The notes under the pieces: generated by a model
Seen by the model: the letters and a program-made list of their open reading frames with translations, nothing else
Databases searched by the model: none
Told to the model about the DNA's origin: nothing
NCBI RefSeq assembly: GCF_035046505.1
Contig: NC_089822.1
Span: 105,594,659-105,658,658, forward strand
Direction: 5' to 3'
From: Tiliqua scincoides
Lineage: Eukaryota; Chordata; Lepidosauria; Squamata; Scincidae
Length of the DNA stretch: 64,000 nt
In this document: piece by piece, positions 44,837 to 59,400 of the stretch
How positions within the stretch are numbered: the stretch's first letter is position 1
Layout: each line of letters starts with the position of its first letter
Position numbers and translations under genes: made by a program

Positions 44837-47434
44837 TTGGGTGCATTTGGTTCTTTTCAGTATGGAAAAAATATAGGATGGTGATGAATTTGCCTTAGTT
44901 ATGCAATGACTAAAGCTTTTTGTTTAATGTTTGGGGGAAAAAAAGAATGTCATTTCTGCCTTAGTTGACTTCCACACACAAAACAGAGGTTAATCGGTCC
45001 TTCATATTACTGTGGTCTCTCAAAACTGTCTGATCTATTCTTCTGTAGCTGTTCTAAGCATCTTTGAATAAAATGAAAACCTTCCCAGTACAAACGCAAA
45101 AATCCCCCAATGGAACATCTTGAAGACAGGAAAAGGTATTTTGACATTTGCTGCTGCTCTCAATTTGCATCAAGAAGAACAAAGCCACGAGGCAGTTCTA
45201 CATCAGATCATTTGTAAAGCAAACTGGACCACACTTTATAGTTTATTTGTATTATGAATAAACACAAATAGAAATGTACAAATATCAGAATGTTTGTGGG
45301 AACCATAAAGTCAAAAAGATCAGTGAAAATTCAAAACAGTGTTTCCCTTAGGGTTATAACACCACATTAAAATAACAATTTACCTTTAGGTAAATTTGCC
45401 ATCCTAGCATTCTTTCCCAAAAAGGATGCTCCTGAAAAAGAACTAGACATGATTTGTGTTTTGGCACAAAACTGGCCATCCAAAGGAAAAACAGGAAAAT
45501 TTAGAAAGATTTTGCTAACCCTCTGTTTGCCAGCTGCTAAAGAAACTCCAGAATAATCCGGACACCCAATTTAGCTAGCCTGAAAGATAAAATAGTTTTA
45601 TTGCATACAGTACAGAGTAAATATGCTAAAATGGGAGGCTTGGGAAGAGCTTTCAACTTACATGTTAATGGAAGTTCTTTTGTTTTTTTTTAAAGTTTAG
45701 TGACCAAGAGGAAATTCCAAGAAGGCTCAGACAGTTTTATCAAAAATGAGGCAGGACCAATCAGGGTTGAAGCACTGAAGATAAATGTGTTTTACTGGAG
45801 AGTCCCAAAGCACTTCTGCACAGGAAACCTCTTGAGAGCAATAGGTGGACTGTTAGGCTTATGCCAGGATAAATTTGCTAGAGAAAGGCAGCTCAGGGCA
45901 TATCAATTAGCCAGACCCTAAAACACGTTATTCTTTCCAGTACAGGGATTTGCCCTATGCCAAAAAACACTGCTGCCACAAAAATAAATCTTTGTTTCCA
46001 ACAAAAATTTTTCCAGTGGACTAACAGGGTAAAAATTTTCCTACACCCTTAAACTGAGCCCAATGACAATATATAGCCATCAGCAAATCTGTGCCATTCT
46101 GGAGATAGAGTATCGAAGAAGAATTGAGTACTCCTTCAGAAGCAATTTTCTTCAGCAAATGGCTGCACAGGGTCTCTACAATCCCAAGGACTGATTAAAA
46201 TGTGGACTCTTTAGTGTGGAAGTCACTTCAAAGTCCAACAGTGGGCGGGCTGCACATACAATGTATCAAGTTGTCTGCATGAGCAGTTCCTTGCCATTCT
46301 TGCAATGCTACTGCGGTTTAAGTAAGAAAGAATGGCATGTGGCATTGCTCTCACAAACCTGCTACTCGCATATTTGAAATTGGCTTAAGTCAAAATAAAT
46401 TGTTCAGTCTCTGTTCACTTGGGATATTGACATGAACACTTACTGAGTGGTGAATAACTAGATGTGGGAGATATTGGCATAATTAGCAAAGTTGACATTT
46501 TCCAAGTTCTAACAAGACAGGCTACAGAAGTTTGCGAGAATGGCACAAAAACAGTATAACCATGAGAATGTATGCATTTAGTTGGACTTGCTGCTACCCA
46601 AGGTGCATTGACAATGCGAACCAGCCTTCTTCCCTCTGCTTTTCAGCCTGTAGGAATGGAGAAAAAAACGTGGGGTAAGGCATGTTCCTTGGGCTTACAC
46701 TTATTTGCCTATCATTTAGTGTTTTTCTACATTACACATACTGAACACATGTAATGTCGGCATTGATCAGTAGATAACAGAACCCAGAGGACTGGATTCA
46801 TTGAACTGCTTCAACGCAGCACTATTTTAGCATCAATTTCCTACTTGTAAAAAGGTAAACAATGACCTACCTGTTTCATGATTATGAGAACAAGAGAGAA
46901 ATATTGTTTACCCTGAACCTTAAGAAGAGGGCAAGACAGGAGAGTAATTTCTTCCATTCTAGAATTTTCTACAGGCAAGGCATTTCTACAAAGGAAATAT
47001 CCCTCCAGGTTTCTGTTCAACTCTTGTGGCACAGCTCTTGCTGAGAGAGTCTGCTAGCAGCATCAAATTCTGGTAGCTCTGGAGTAGGGATTATTAACCA
47101 GGAATATGGGAACCAATGATGAGACTATCACTAAACAATTTTTTAAAAATGGTTAAGATTATAAATTATCACCATCATCATCAATATAGATTGAGATGTT
47201 CTGTTCCCAGCTATCTATATGTAAAGTAAAACCAAGCTGTTGACATCTTTTGAAGTCATACTGGTACCCAACAGGACTGGTGACGAAAATGATTTCAACA
47301 GTCTGGCAAAAGGGGTATGGAGACATACTGAGCAATCACTGGGGGGTCTGTAATTGTAGAAAGGTTAAGAATCCCTGCATTAGAGTATCAGGCTGTGCAA
47401 AACAGTTTGGGCTACAGTTGCACTTCTCTACTTT
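44837..47434. other. SPICE1 3' flank and probable 3' UTR
   Basis: No coding exon and no recognised repeat. TTTATT at 45597-45602 and 45242-45247 would be minus-strand AATAAA signals for SPICE1, giving a 3' UTR of about 1.8-2.2 kb; neither can be confirmed from sequence alone. Confidence 0.35.
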
Positions 47435-50400
47435 TCACTGGGTGTGCAACAACATGAGGATACATTCATACCAGGTAGAAAGGGCTGCACATAGATTTTC
47501 CCAGGGAAGATTTACCTTAATCCTGTTGCTGTCTGATGTCAGCTGTACATTTCCCAGTGAAGTACTTTGTGGTAAATGCACCTGGCTAGACACTCCCACA
47601 GATCTGCAGAAATAAATGGCAGAAAGGACAGAAGAGAAGAAGAATTTTGTCTTTTCCCATAAATTCCCTCTCTGTTTACCAGTGGGAGTACAAGAACCAG
47701 TAGCAGGCTGATCATGACCTAAGGATGTAATTAGTAACTAGTCCTTAGGTACGAAGTTTTAAATGAATAAAAATGCTTCACATGCAAAAGACCCAGATTT
47801 AATCCCCAGCATCTCCAGTTAAAAGGATCTCAAGTGGACAATCTGGGAAAGATCTCTGGCTGAGGTCTTAGAGAGCCGCTGCAGCAAGAAGCGATAATAT
47901 AGGCCTAAACAGATCACTGATCTGACCTTAAGGCAGCACCAAGATGGTCTAAAAATGGGAAGAGTCCAGAGGTTCCTCCTACCCTCCGGGGGGTTCCCCT
48001 GCCCTTCCGGTTTTAAGAAAATGTCTTTTTGGGAGCCTAAATGGCCACTCTGAGCCCCACAGAGGCAGTAGACTGACATTTAAAGGCAAGAAGCAGTTTT
48101 CTTCTAATTCAGTGACAAAAGACAGTTTTGAATAGGATGCATAAAAAATAGTGACACCCTGTGAGTAGGAAGATCAATACAATAGCATCAGTGTCAATCA
48201 ATTTAAGAAAGAATAATGCAATGCAAAGTGAAAACCAGCAGTCAGAGCAAGTCTCCAATAAAGCAGTTCCACACTGCTCTTGTTCAAGAACTGAGTCATG
48301 TAGGAAAGCTCATTTTATGGTTGAATCATAGCTGAAAAGACGACAGAGGGTAAGAGAAGTCTGTCTCCCCTTTAATTTCAGCTTTGATTTTCTTTCCAAT
48401 ATATACAGTAATTCATATTTGGTGGTGTCCCTAGTATCACTTCTGAGAAAAAGACGAAGTGGGCACCATTCGCAACATGACAAAATGAACCTTTGATCTG
48501 CCTCAGTAAATTTCTTAAATAAACTTGTTTCCATATATCCATGGTAGAAAGCAACCTGTATTACAAAGAGCTGAAGGAAAATCAGATCTATCATTTTATA
48601 CCTTATTATCAAGTATCTCAAGCAAAAGGAATCCACCTGCCATCCTGAGGTAGCCAACAACTTAGTGTTTCTACAGGGAGGAGCTAACCATCTGGGATGA
48701 TTGACCCCACCATGGAGAGCCCGCTGGAGAACTGCTAATTTTACATCCGCCATTCTGCCTGTAAGATAATTAAGGGGTTCGTCTTTACCTCCTTGCACTG
48801 ATCCCACTGGCTGAAGTATCTCCTTTAGAACTATCCAGAGTTTCCACCGTTGGAACAAACACCTCAACTGTCTTCCTTCCATTTTCTAGAAAAGATATGA
48901 ATTATGTAGTCTCAAACTGCTGAATTCGAACTGCTGAGACACTGGTGCTACAGCAATGAGATGCTATCGTAAACCTTTTTGAGCATTTATTAAAGTGAAG
49001 CAGCAGCTTGAATTTTTTTTTTTAGGTTTCTTTCAATATTGGACACATACCAGTCAAGTTTACAGGAGGTGACGGAATTGGTGAAATTGGTGGCGAGACA
49101 GAGATTGCCAACTTCTGTTGATTCATCAGTAGCAGCAGTTTATTACGGGCTTCTGAACTCTGGCGGTTCAGTTCAGCTATTCGTTCATCCAGGCTCTTTG
49201 GTAATTCTATCGAGTTGTTGCTTAAAGCTTGACTAGCTTCCTAAATAAGCATTCAAGAGTGATTAAAGGCATCTTTTACTTCACATGTGTATCTTTTCTA
49301 AAACAAGTCTGACCAGCCCCACACTGGAAGTGAACAACAGCGTTTCTTTCTCTGACCTTTAATTATCTTGTGCTACCTAAGATTACAAATAGGAAAATGA
49401 AATGGCAGGTAGCATAACAACACCACAACATAGATAATGATAGACCAATACCATATTTCAACTAGATAACTGCTTTGAGACAAAAGGTAATGAAGTGGAT
49501 ACAGTCTATCTAAATTTTAACAAAGTATTCAATGCTGCATTGCACAATGAATTACTAATTAAAACTGGAACAATGTATCAACATAAGATGGGCCAGTTAA
49601 AAAAGAAGATCGTAAAGGTTTGTGTTAAGAATAATTTTTCTAATTGGAGAAGAGTAACCAGTAGAGTCTTATAATCCTGGCTTATTTATTAGTGACCTGG
49701 GAGAAGAGATGTAGAAATGCATTGATTAAATTTTATAGATAATGCTAAGCTAAGAAGCAAATAACAGGAGTCAAATGAAGGGAGGGAGGAAAAGCATTAG
49801 TACAGGAAACAAGGAGACCTCTGAAATGTACATAGTAAGCAGCTTATAAAGGCTCACAACATTCTGAGACTTTTTCCAGGTACAACTGAACCACTTTCTT
49901 TGGAACACTGGTCCGTGAGACCCTGAAGTGGTCAGCAAGAACTCATGGAAAAAAGAAAAAGATTGCCTGATCACTTCAAGTGTTTCACAGAGTGAGCACT
50001 CCCCCATGGACCACCAGAGAGGGAAGAAAATGGACTGCCTGCAGCTGGCAACAAAAGCAGCAACCCACAAATCTAATCTAGTAAGTCTTTTCTAATTATT
50101 ACAAATTTTATTTTATTTTGTGTGTGTAGGGGTGGGCGGGTTGTGGATTGCATGTGATCCACAATGGTTCTAATTTCTGCCTCAGTGGTCAATGGCCTCC
50201 TAAATGGTGGGAACCACTGCTTTAAGGCAACTGCCTAAACTTGTCTTTATCCATCAAACTGGCTTGGATACCCCTGGAGAATCTCTTGACTTAAAATACA
50301 CTGGACCCTATTAACTGCTTCCTGTGTATCTCTGAAGTGTTTTCCTTAACTCTTTACTGGAAATAGGTGGGGAAAAAAGTCTTAGGCCGCAATCCTATAC

Positions 50401-53400
50401 ACACTTATTTGTGCAGGGAAGTAGGATAGAAAGATCAGAATATCCCTGAATGCATGACTGAAGATCACTTTTCTTACAAAGCAGACATGCACATATATGT
50501 GTGAACACATGCACTTTCATCATCTTTCCAAAAAAGGAAACACCATAAAAGCAATCCTGAAAACGAAATGCTTACCAAGCAAGATAACAGAATGTGGGGA
50601 TCCAACTATGACTTACCGGCTGCTGAAAACTATCTCCCGCTTCCTGATGGCAATGCCTGAATTTGTTCAGTTGAGCTTTGACGACAGAGTTCTGGAGTCT
50701 TAGCTCAGCTACTTGGCCCTGCAGATCATTCATGGTCACTCCAGAGGTAAAAGTCTCTGCTGAGTCACCAACCCCTTGCCTCAGTACTGCAGAAGTACTT
50801 GCTGTTGGGTGACCATCTAACTGTGGAAAACTCTGCAAGGTTTTGTTTGTAACAAGATCTCCATCTCTTTGGATAATAGCATCTCCACTTCTCCATCTGT
50901 CACCATCCTCCAGTATCACCAGTGGTCTATGTGAGACAGAGGACTTTGGTTCTATGCATGATTGCTGCCCAATGGATTCTGCAGAGAAGATAGAAGACCA
51001 AAGACAAATGAACAGCCAAGGTTGCTTAACAAGGCTAAACAAGGCTAGCGGGAAAGGACTGTGTTCAGGTGGGAAAAGCAGATATGATAATGCTCAAGTT
51101 TAAATTCTCATTTTATGTTTTGTAGTTGGGTATGGATATCTGAGTACAAAAGACATACATCTGTTATAGTATGGATATGTTAGATTCTTTCTTGGTTGCC
51201 ACTTTCTAGTATTTCAAAAAGGGTGCAAACTTTATGTACATGAGCCCTTTAAACACTGAGATGTATTTATTTCACACAAAGGATTCAGATTGTTTCATAT
51301 TCAGGTTAACATTTCCTGAAAAGTGCTACGAAATACAAATGTTCACATCCTGCATTCTGAATGCAATTTGGCCCCAATGCACAGTATTGCCTCATTTGTA
51401 TTAAATATCTCGTATCTACTGAGATATTTATTTGCTTGGGAGAATAAAGTCACTCTCTGCACATCAAGTGTTCTTTACACTTTTATTTTAATAAATATTA
51501 AGTTTTTTTATTGGAGAATATATCATCAATAATAAAAGGTGACTATCTCAAGCAACAGGTAAAGTACAGCAAAAGCTTGACATTCATCCACATGACTTTC
51601 ATTGCTTTGCTCAAGTTATTTTTAATAATCACATTTCAGATTTCGTCCACATGCTTTCCTTGTTTGTCCAATTTCATTTAATCTTCCACAATGTTTTTAT
51701 GTTTATTTTTTTTATTTCTGTTTGAGTTTTGCACACAATCACATGAGTTATATAGTTATTTACTTTTTCATCAGGAAAACAAGACTATGCTTTGATGTTC
51801 ATTAATTGTTGACTTTCGTGGATGCTTTTGCCCCTAACCAGATGAAAAGGCAAGGTACTGCTGTAATATCTTGCCTTCAAGCTGGCTTAGTTCAACACCT
51901 CCAACCACTGGGCAGAAAAGGAAAATGCCAAGAGTCACAGTTGCTTGCTAGATTAAAACAGGACTCTGTTGGAGACTCATATGGGATTAACTGGCTATGA
52001 GACTAAAGAAATGAACTTGCTTCTAGATTTGGAAAACAGTCACAAATCACCAAGGTGTGGACGATTCAACACTACATGAGAGTGATCATGTAACAAAGAG
52101 GCCCAGGAGGATAAATCACTGATGCAACTCTGATTACTGAAACAAAGAGCCAGGAATTGTCATATATTCAAAGTTGCCTTCTTACCATCTTGAAGAAGAG
52201 GCAGGGCCTGACTGCTCTTCTGTTGTGGTGGAGATAACAGAACAGCTGGTTGGAATGTAGGAAGTAATAATGAAGGGGTTGGCCGAGTTTTATCTGGAAG
52301 GCTTGACAAAACCACACCTTTACTGGGAAGATCCAATGCTGAAAATTCAAGAACTTTTTCACCTTTGAAGGCATTGGTTGTTGGGTCAACATGGTTTAAA
52401 AGAGGTTTCTCTGATAAACAGAATGAAACAATGTGCTGCATTAGAAACAAGAACATGGTAAATTATACATGCTGCCAAAAGATTGCATCTGACAGGGTCC
52501 TATGCCCACAATTATGACCAGTGACATCAGCAGATTTGTATCCCATCCCAAAAAGTTTTATAGATAGTTCACACAACAAGGAACATGATTTCCAAACGAA
52601 AATCATATTGAAAAACAAGAGATAAAGATAGCAGGTAATGCTGAAATTATATATATAATATCCAATATAAATTCAGGATTAGGGCACAATCCTATGCATA
52701 CAGTGGGCCCGTTGTGTTAGGGGGCTCTGCATCTATGGATCTAACCATCCACGGATTGAAAATGTATTTAGATGGAGCTACATGCAGTTCATGACCCTTG
52801 CTGGGACTGTGAGACCATGGCCATTTTCTGTCACTGGGCAGACCACTGCTAGTTTAAAAGTTCCCACATCCATAGATGAAATTACTGCTCTTAATATTTT
52901 GTTAGGAAGCAGCCTGGCCTCATTCGAAGTGGTGCAGAGAATCACTTTTTATACTGAGAAACGTTCCCAAACACTTAATTACAACAGTTAATCAAGCCCT
53001 GCTCATAGAAGTACTGACAGTTCCTAGATTCAGTTACCACCAGAAATAATGTTAGCAGTATTTCACAACATATAATTGTTGCTAAAGTCTAAGTTTTAAA
53101 ATTGTCACCATCAGTCACACACTTCTTCACATTCAGTAAAACACACCTTGGACAACCTCTGGACTCCTGACTAAGAATCCTCCAGGGCTACTTCTTTTGC
53201 TAGTATCTGTAGAAGGGAGCCCTTTAAGTGCATGAGTGAGTGAAATTAGTTGTTCATCTGTTACAACAACGTATTGCTGAAGCTTACTCTAGAGGAGAAT
53301 GGGAATAAGTACACCAAGATCAGCATCAAAGGCAAACAAACAGCACAGGCATTTTCAAACATTTTACTTCTCACATTCTTTGGATCTAACAGGTAGTCTA

Positions 53401-56400
53401 GCAATACATATCACATAAATGAAATAAGTGCTTTCATAGTGCTCTGCCATCATCATGTTAATTCTGGAGTTGGAATTGATAGGTCTGACATCAAATATAT
53501 CCTCATAGCAGAAGAAACTATTCTAGAGGTGTAGACATACATAACACATCACAACACCACAAAGCTGAATCCTTACAGATATGCAACTTGCTGGATCTGC
53601 CTCTCAGTCACAAAATCCTGTTGTATCAACTGCCTCATACCCTGCTGCTACAATCCTTCAGCCTCTAGTTTGCCCAACCAATGTATCCTGTCTTGTTTGG
53701 AAATTAGTAACATTTCTGTTCCACCCTTTAAGAAGTGCAGGACAGCATACAAGATTCTCCTACTTACCCCCCACCATTTCAAATTATCAACAAACCACGT
53801 TAGGCTGAGAGATAGCATTCATCCAGGGTCAGACAGTAAGTTTCAAACCCACCCCCAATAATATGAACCTGGGCTCAAATGGAATAATTTGAACCTAGAC
53901 CAGTGGTTCTCAAACTGGGGCATTATAATGCCCCAACCAGAGAGCCCTGGCCTCTGCCCCCTTAAGGAGTGGGGAGGCAGCGATGCAATCGCCAGGATCA
54001 CATCACTTTGGAGGGGCACAGGGACTTGGTTGGACTCACTAAAGTCGACAGCAGCCTTCCAGGGGTTTGGGGAGCCCCACGCCAGCCTCTGCAGGGCCCC
54101 CCAACATGCAGATACTGTGAAAATAACAATCGCAACCCATTTCCGATTTGCAATTGCAAAACTGGAAGTGGGTCATGATTGTTATTCTGACTGTCTCCGC
54201 ATGTTGGGGAGCCCTGCTGAGGCTAGTGCAAGGCTCCCCACACCCCCGGAAAGCTGCTGTCAGCTGTGGTGAGTCCAGCCAAGCCCCTGCGCCCTTCCAG
54301 AGCAATGCAACCCCGGCAATTGCGCCGATGCCTCCCCCTCCCCCGCAAGAACTTACTGCGGAGCTCAAACTCCCTGCAGCTCTGAGAACTGCTGACCTAG
54401 ACCATACTGACTTTTAACAGAAAACAAAGATAAAATATATGCTGATATTCAAATCCAAGTGTTGACATATTGCTGAACCTGCACTAATTCTGGGACGTAC
54501 CTGCATAGCAAAATTTTCTTCTCTTGCCAAAAGGACTTCAGCAGTCAGAGCATCGATGAGTGCCCTGTGTTCAGTTAGCTTTTCTTCAAGTTTCTGCCTG
54601 TTCAGTGTTTCTTCTTGTAGTTTCCTCTCACTCTTTTTTTGTGGGTAGGGGAAGAAAAGAGGGAGGAATGTACAAGAAAATACAATGAACCCATAACATG
54701 ATGAAAACATGAGTTATCATGGATGCAGCATCATGAACAAGCACCTGAATGAATGTCAGGCTGCAAAACCAGAGGTGCAGCCTTTATTCTGGTATGCCTC
54801 GAGCCCAGGTCTGACTACCAGAAAGAAAGAATAAGGACTACAGGAGAAAATTTAAGTATTTCAACCTCACAACTTCTCACTGTGATGCCTTAATATAATA
54901 TATTATTAAATATAATAAGTCTAATATAATATAGGTTTAAATATAAGCCTAATTTTTTTGGCCTTGTGCTTTAAGCAGTATTAAATACAGAGGATTCTTG
55001 CAGTGTATGATGCTGCACACAGACCATCCTAATTGTTCCAAATTACAGGTTGTGTCAGTGTGATTCTCTTCAATGAATCACATTGACACATGTGATTCAC
55101 TGTGAAATGAAAGAAGGGTCAATGAAAAGTAGGGCCCACCTTAAATGCACTTTCATCCAAGGCAGATCAATGAAAAGAAGCAAAGACAATGGCCCCTCTC
55201 TTCCAGTCAGATGCCAGACCACCAGTGATTGCACTGGTGGCCTCACAGCACTCGCTGGCAGAATGGACATTCCACCAGCATCTTCATCCTTCCACTGGCA
55301 GAATGTGAGTTGTTGGTGGGGCAGCCCAATAGGAATGGGCTGTGTATGTTGCTGAATGATGGCACATGAAGACAATATACTGGTGCTCAAGTAAGCCTGC
55401 TTGTCCTAAGCCATCTAGGACTATAGAAGTAATAACTAGGACCTTGAAATGGAATTTTTAAAATGCTACAAAAGTACAAAACTTAATATATACCACACAA
55501 GCCTACATTCATATATTCAAAATAGCCACATTGAGACTAGTGCAACAAGCCCTGATTTTTTTTCCCAATGATCCAAATTAAGTGCTTCTCCTCCTGAAAC
55601 CAAGAGGAAAGCACCTAAAATAATAAACACTGCACTGTAACAGTAAAGACATTTGTTTCACTGTACAACATTTTATTGACAGCTACTATTCTAATAAACT
55701 ACTTGGTGAGGTTTACCTGAAAAGCAAAGCAATCTATAAACAGCGTAGATAAACAATTTTATTCATTTAAAGGATTCATATGCTACCTTTCCTTTTAAAA
55801 ACTAAGATAACCAAGGCAGCAAGGTCGCTTAAATGTAGAGACTGTTCTAGCTGTAAGTATTAATGATGTTTTCCCACCTCCTTCAAATAGCGCATCATGC
55901 GACACACTGCATTCACCAGCGAACAAGTAAATCCAGAGACTCCTTGGCTAGTGGGTGCTTGCTGGACCTTATGCCCTGCCAATCTCTCATATTCTTCCAT
56001 TTCATGTTCCACAGCATGCATCATTTGATTCAAGACATCAAGGCTGGATTTGTTGCCGTCTGAGTGAGCAAGGGAAGTTGTAGTTGTGCTCAAATTACTC
56101 CTCTTCTGCCTGGCAGGAGTCTGTGCAGCTGGTTTTTTCTTCACTGAGAAAGAGGCCAGAAAAGTACTTTAATTCTTATTAGTAATATAGGAGTATTTAC
56201 ATTCATTTGTGTCAAAGCACCTCCTCCTTGTCCAGAGAACACCAGCTACCCTAGGTCTGGTGACTACCTTACCTTCAAAATGAACAGCATGCTAACAGGG
56301 AAGACAAGTAAACAAATACAAACAAAAATAGCCTTTGCAGAACAGTGAGAAATGCTTGAAGAAAGGTGAAAGAAATCTTCCTAATGGGGGGGTAGTAGAA

Positions 56401-59400
56401 AGAGAATTCAGGTTTTTGAGGTTGCACTCGCTGTCTAAAATGGTACAGCCCAGATACAGGCTTACTGCTGTAGCAAGAGCTAGGTTCCAGTCAAAGTTTC
56501 AGTTAATACCTGGGGAAAAGTAGATACTTTCTGAACCCCAAATTCATGTAAACTTGTAAAGGAAGAGAGACTTACATTTTAAAACATACCTTTTGTTGAT
56601 ATTTGTTTTTGCTTTCTTAGATTAGCATTCAGGACTTGTTGCACAATGTAAGTGACCTCTGGAGTCTGTTCTTCATCCGTGAGTCTTGAATGAATTTTAC
56701 TGACTACATGAGTAGCATTAAGGGCTAAACAGAAAGGTAAAAAACAGGATGCAAAACATTTCTGTTTAGACACTAAAATATTCCATTACGTAGGTGTTTT
56801 TTTTAAAACTGTTTTGTTCAGTTTAGCACACAGTTATACCCCCAAACATCCTTTCTACCACAGTAAACTCCACTAGCTACTGTTTTGTTTCAGGCATTAA
56901 AAAAAAAAAAAGGAAGGAAAAATGAACCTGTAAATCCTAGAGGCTGAGAAACTGCTGTTGGAGTTGCAAACTCATTTACTTCCTGTGATGAGCTGACAGT
57001 TGCTTGTTGCTTAGTAACCTCTTGTTGGCAGTTGACTATAGAATTTTCTTCTTTCAGAAGATGAAACATTCTAGGTAAAGGACAAAGATACATATCAAAT
57101 TTTGGAAGATTCCACAGTAGTTTAAATACTGCAATCTTTAAATACTGCAATACATTGCAATCTTTGCAATGCTCAGACATTAGGGAAACTTTGATGCCTC
57201 CCCTAATCCTTCTGTTCCTGTTCAAACTCAAGCAGTTTGCTTATTTATTCAAGCAGTTTGGATTCCTTTTCCAAGGCTAAGTCTACATACTACATTGTGC
57301 CTCCATCAATTAGGGTAATACAGTGTAAAAAAACAAGCCACATTTGTCACAATGATTGCAATTCTGCTTCTGCCAAGGGGACGCTCATAGTCAAGTCAAC
57401 ATACTGAAAGATATCACCAAATAATGATGAAAGACCTAAAGAAAGATTTATTTTCAAGTTCTAAGGCCACAATCACAAAGTCATTAAATCCCAATGTTTT
57501 GCCTCAACTCTGTAAAGCAGCGTTTCTCAAACCGTGGATTGGGACCCACTGGGTGGGTCGCGAGCCCATTTCAGGTAGGCCTCCCATTCATTTCAATATT
57601 TTATTTTTAATATATTAGACTTGATGCTCCCATGGTATGTGACTGCATTTGGGGAAATGTTACAGATCTGTACTTTTAACAGGCTACTATGTACACAGGG
57701 TGACCCCAAAAAAACAGAACCCACAAATCTTTGAGTAAAACTGTTAACTTTAATTTTTCTTCTTTTTTCTTTCAGGGTATAAAAGTCAACTTTGTGCATG
57801 AAATATTGGAAGAATACTCTTCCTCAAACTCAATAAGTTTGAGTCCAGTTCTTGAAATTTACTGGACCTTTGTAGGATTTAATGACATTTTTATGGGGTT
57901 GTTTTTTGGGGGGGTCACCCTGTGCTTTCAGCAATGATAGTAGTAAGTGAGATTTATTCCTGGGTAAGTGCAGGTAGGATTGTAGCCTAGGATTGGTAAA
58001 AATTTTCCTGTTTGATGACATCACCTCTGGTCATAACATCACTTCCAGTGGGTTTTGACAAATTCTCATTCTAAAAAGTGGGTCCCAATGCTAAAAGTTT
58101 GAGAACCACTGCTGTAAAGCTTTTTCAAGGCAATAAAATAAAACTAAAAAGTAATTAGCCAACACCTACAACTACTGGAACAATGATGAAAGAGATACAG
58201 TTGCTCATTTGCTAGTATTAATAGGATAATAAGAGGCAATTTACAAAAAAAAAAACACCATGCTTAAAACCCATTAAATGAAGAAAAAGATAAACAGAAG
58301 TGACAGTACAGGAGTTCTTAACCGAGGGTCTGTGACCCATGTACAAAAATAGAGTGTGTGAGAGAGTGTATGTGATGTATTATTCTGGAGAGGGTATCCA
58401 TAGCTTTCATCATATTCTCAGAAGGTCAATGACCAGTACTCTGCCACAGAGTAGAACAGCAGCAAAAAAAATAAAAAAAAGACTAGAACTGCTGCCCACA
58501 CTGACCTATAATCTAGGAACTAAAACTGGAACAACTTAAAAATGTTCCTAGCCTGGCACCTGAAGGTATAAAATATAGAAGCCCATAAGCCTCCCTATAA
58601 GAAAATTCCAGATTTAGCAACCCACACAGCTGCACATATTCAAGGACCCAATAACCTGTGGAAGAAAGACCACATCTCTGACTGTGGCTGCAAACCTAAC
58701 CTCATTTTCCTAGAAGTAAGTCCCACTGAACACAATAGGACTTACTTCTGAGTAGACCTGCTTAGGATTGTGCCCTATATCTCTCGGTCAGCAAGACAGC
58801 ATACAGGGCATTTCCACAGACATTTTGCAATGCATAACTCAAGAAGAGTTCAAGGTTAATAAAATATTGTAGTGATAGAAAGCAGTTTTCATTTCTGCAA
58901 GGTATATGAGAGACAGCAAAAACTGATTGGAATAACCACTGACCTGTCTGTGTTAATACCAGATCGGAAGTTCAGAGACACATCTTGGTCATTCTCATTG
59001 TCCGTGTAGCTGACAGAAGAGTCACCTTCTTCAACTTCATTGAGAGCCTCCCAGAACATAGACACAACACTTCAAACACTACATGGGAGCAATTTCAACT
59101 TTCATATTTTGTCTGAATATATTTCTCAGGCTGAAAAATGCCCAAGGCATTTTCTCTCCGTTTTAAAAAATATATTGCTTTCAACATACAAAATCTTGAA
59201 GCCAAACTAGGCATGATGTTTAACATCCATTGTGCAGTTTGGGGCTTACTTTCATTTTCAAATAGTTACTGTGTGGGGGCTCCGATTCAGATCAAAACTG
59301 TAGAGCAAAGACAGAGTCCAGTCCAAAAAATTTTCCTGTCAAAAATAACCTTCCAAAAAACTGCTATCTTGAGGACCACTGCAACAAATGGCATTTGTGG

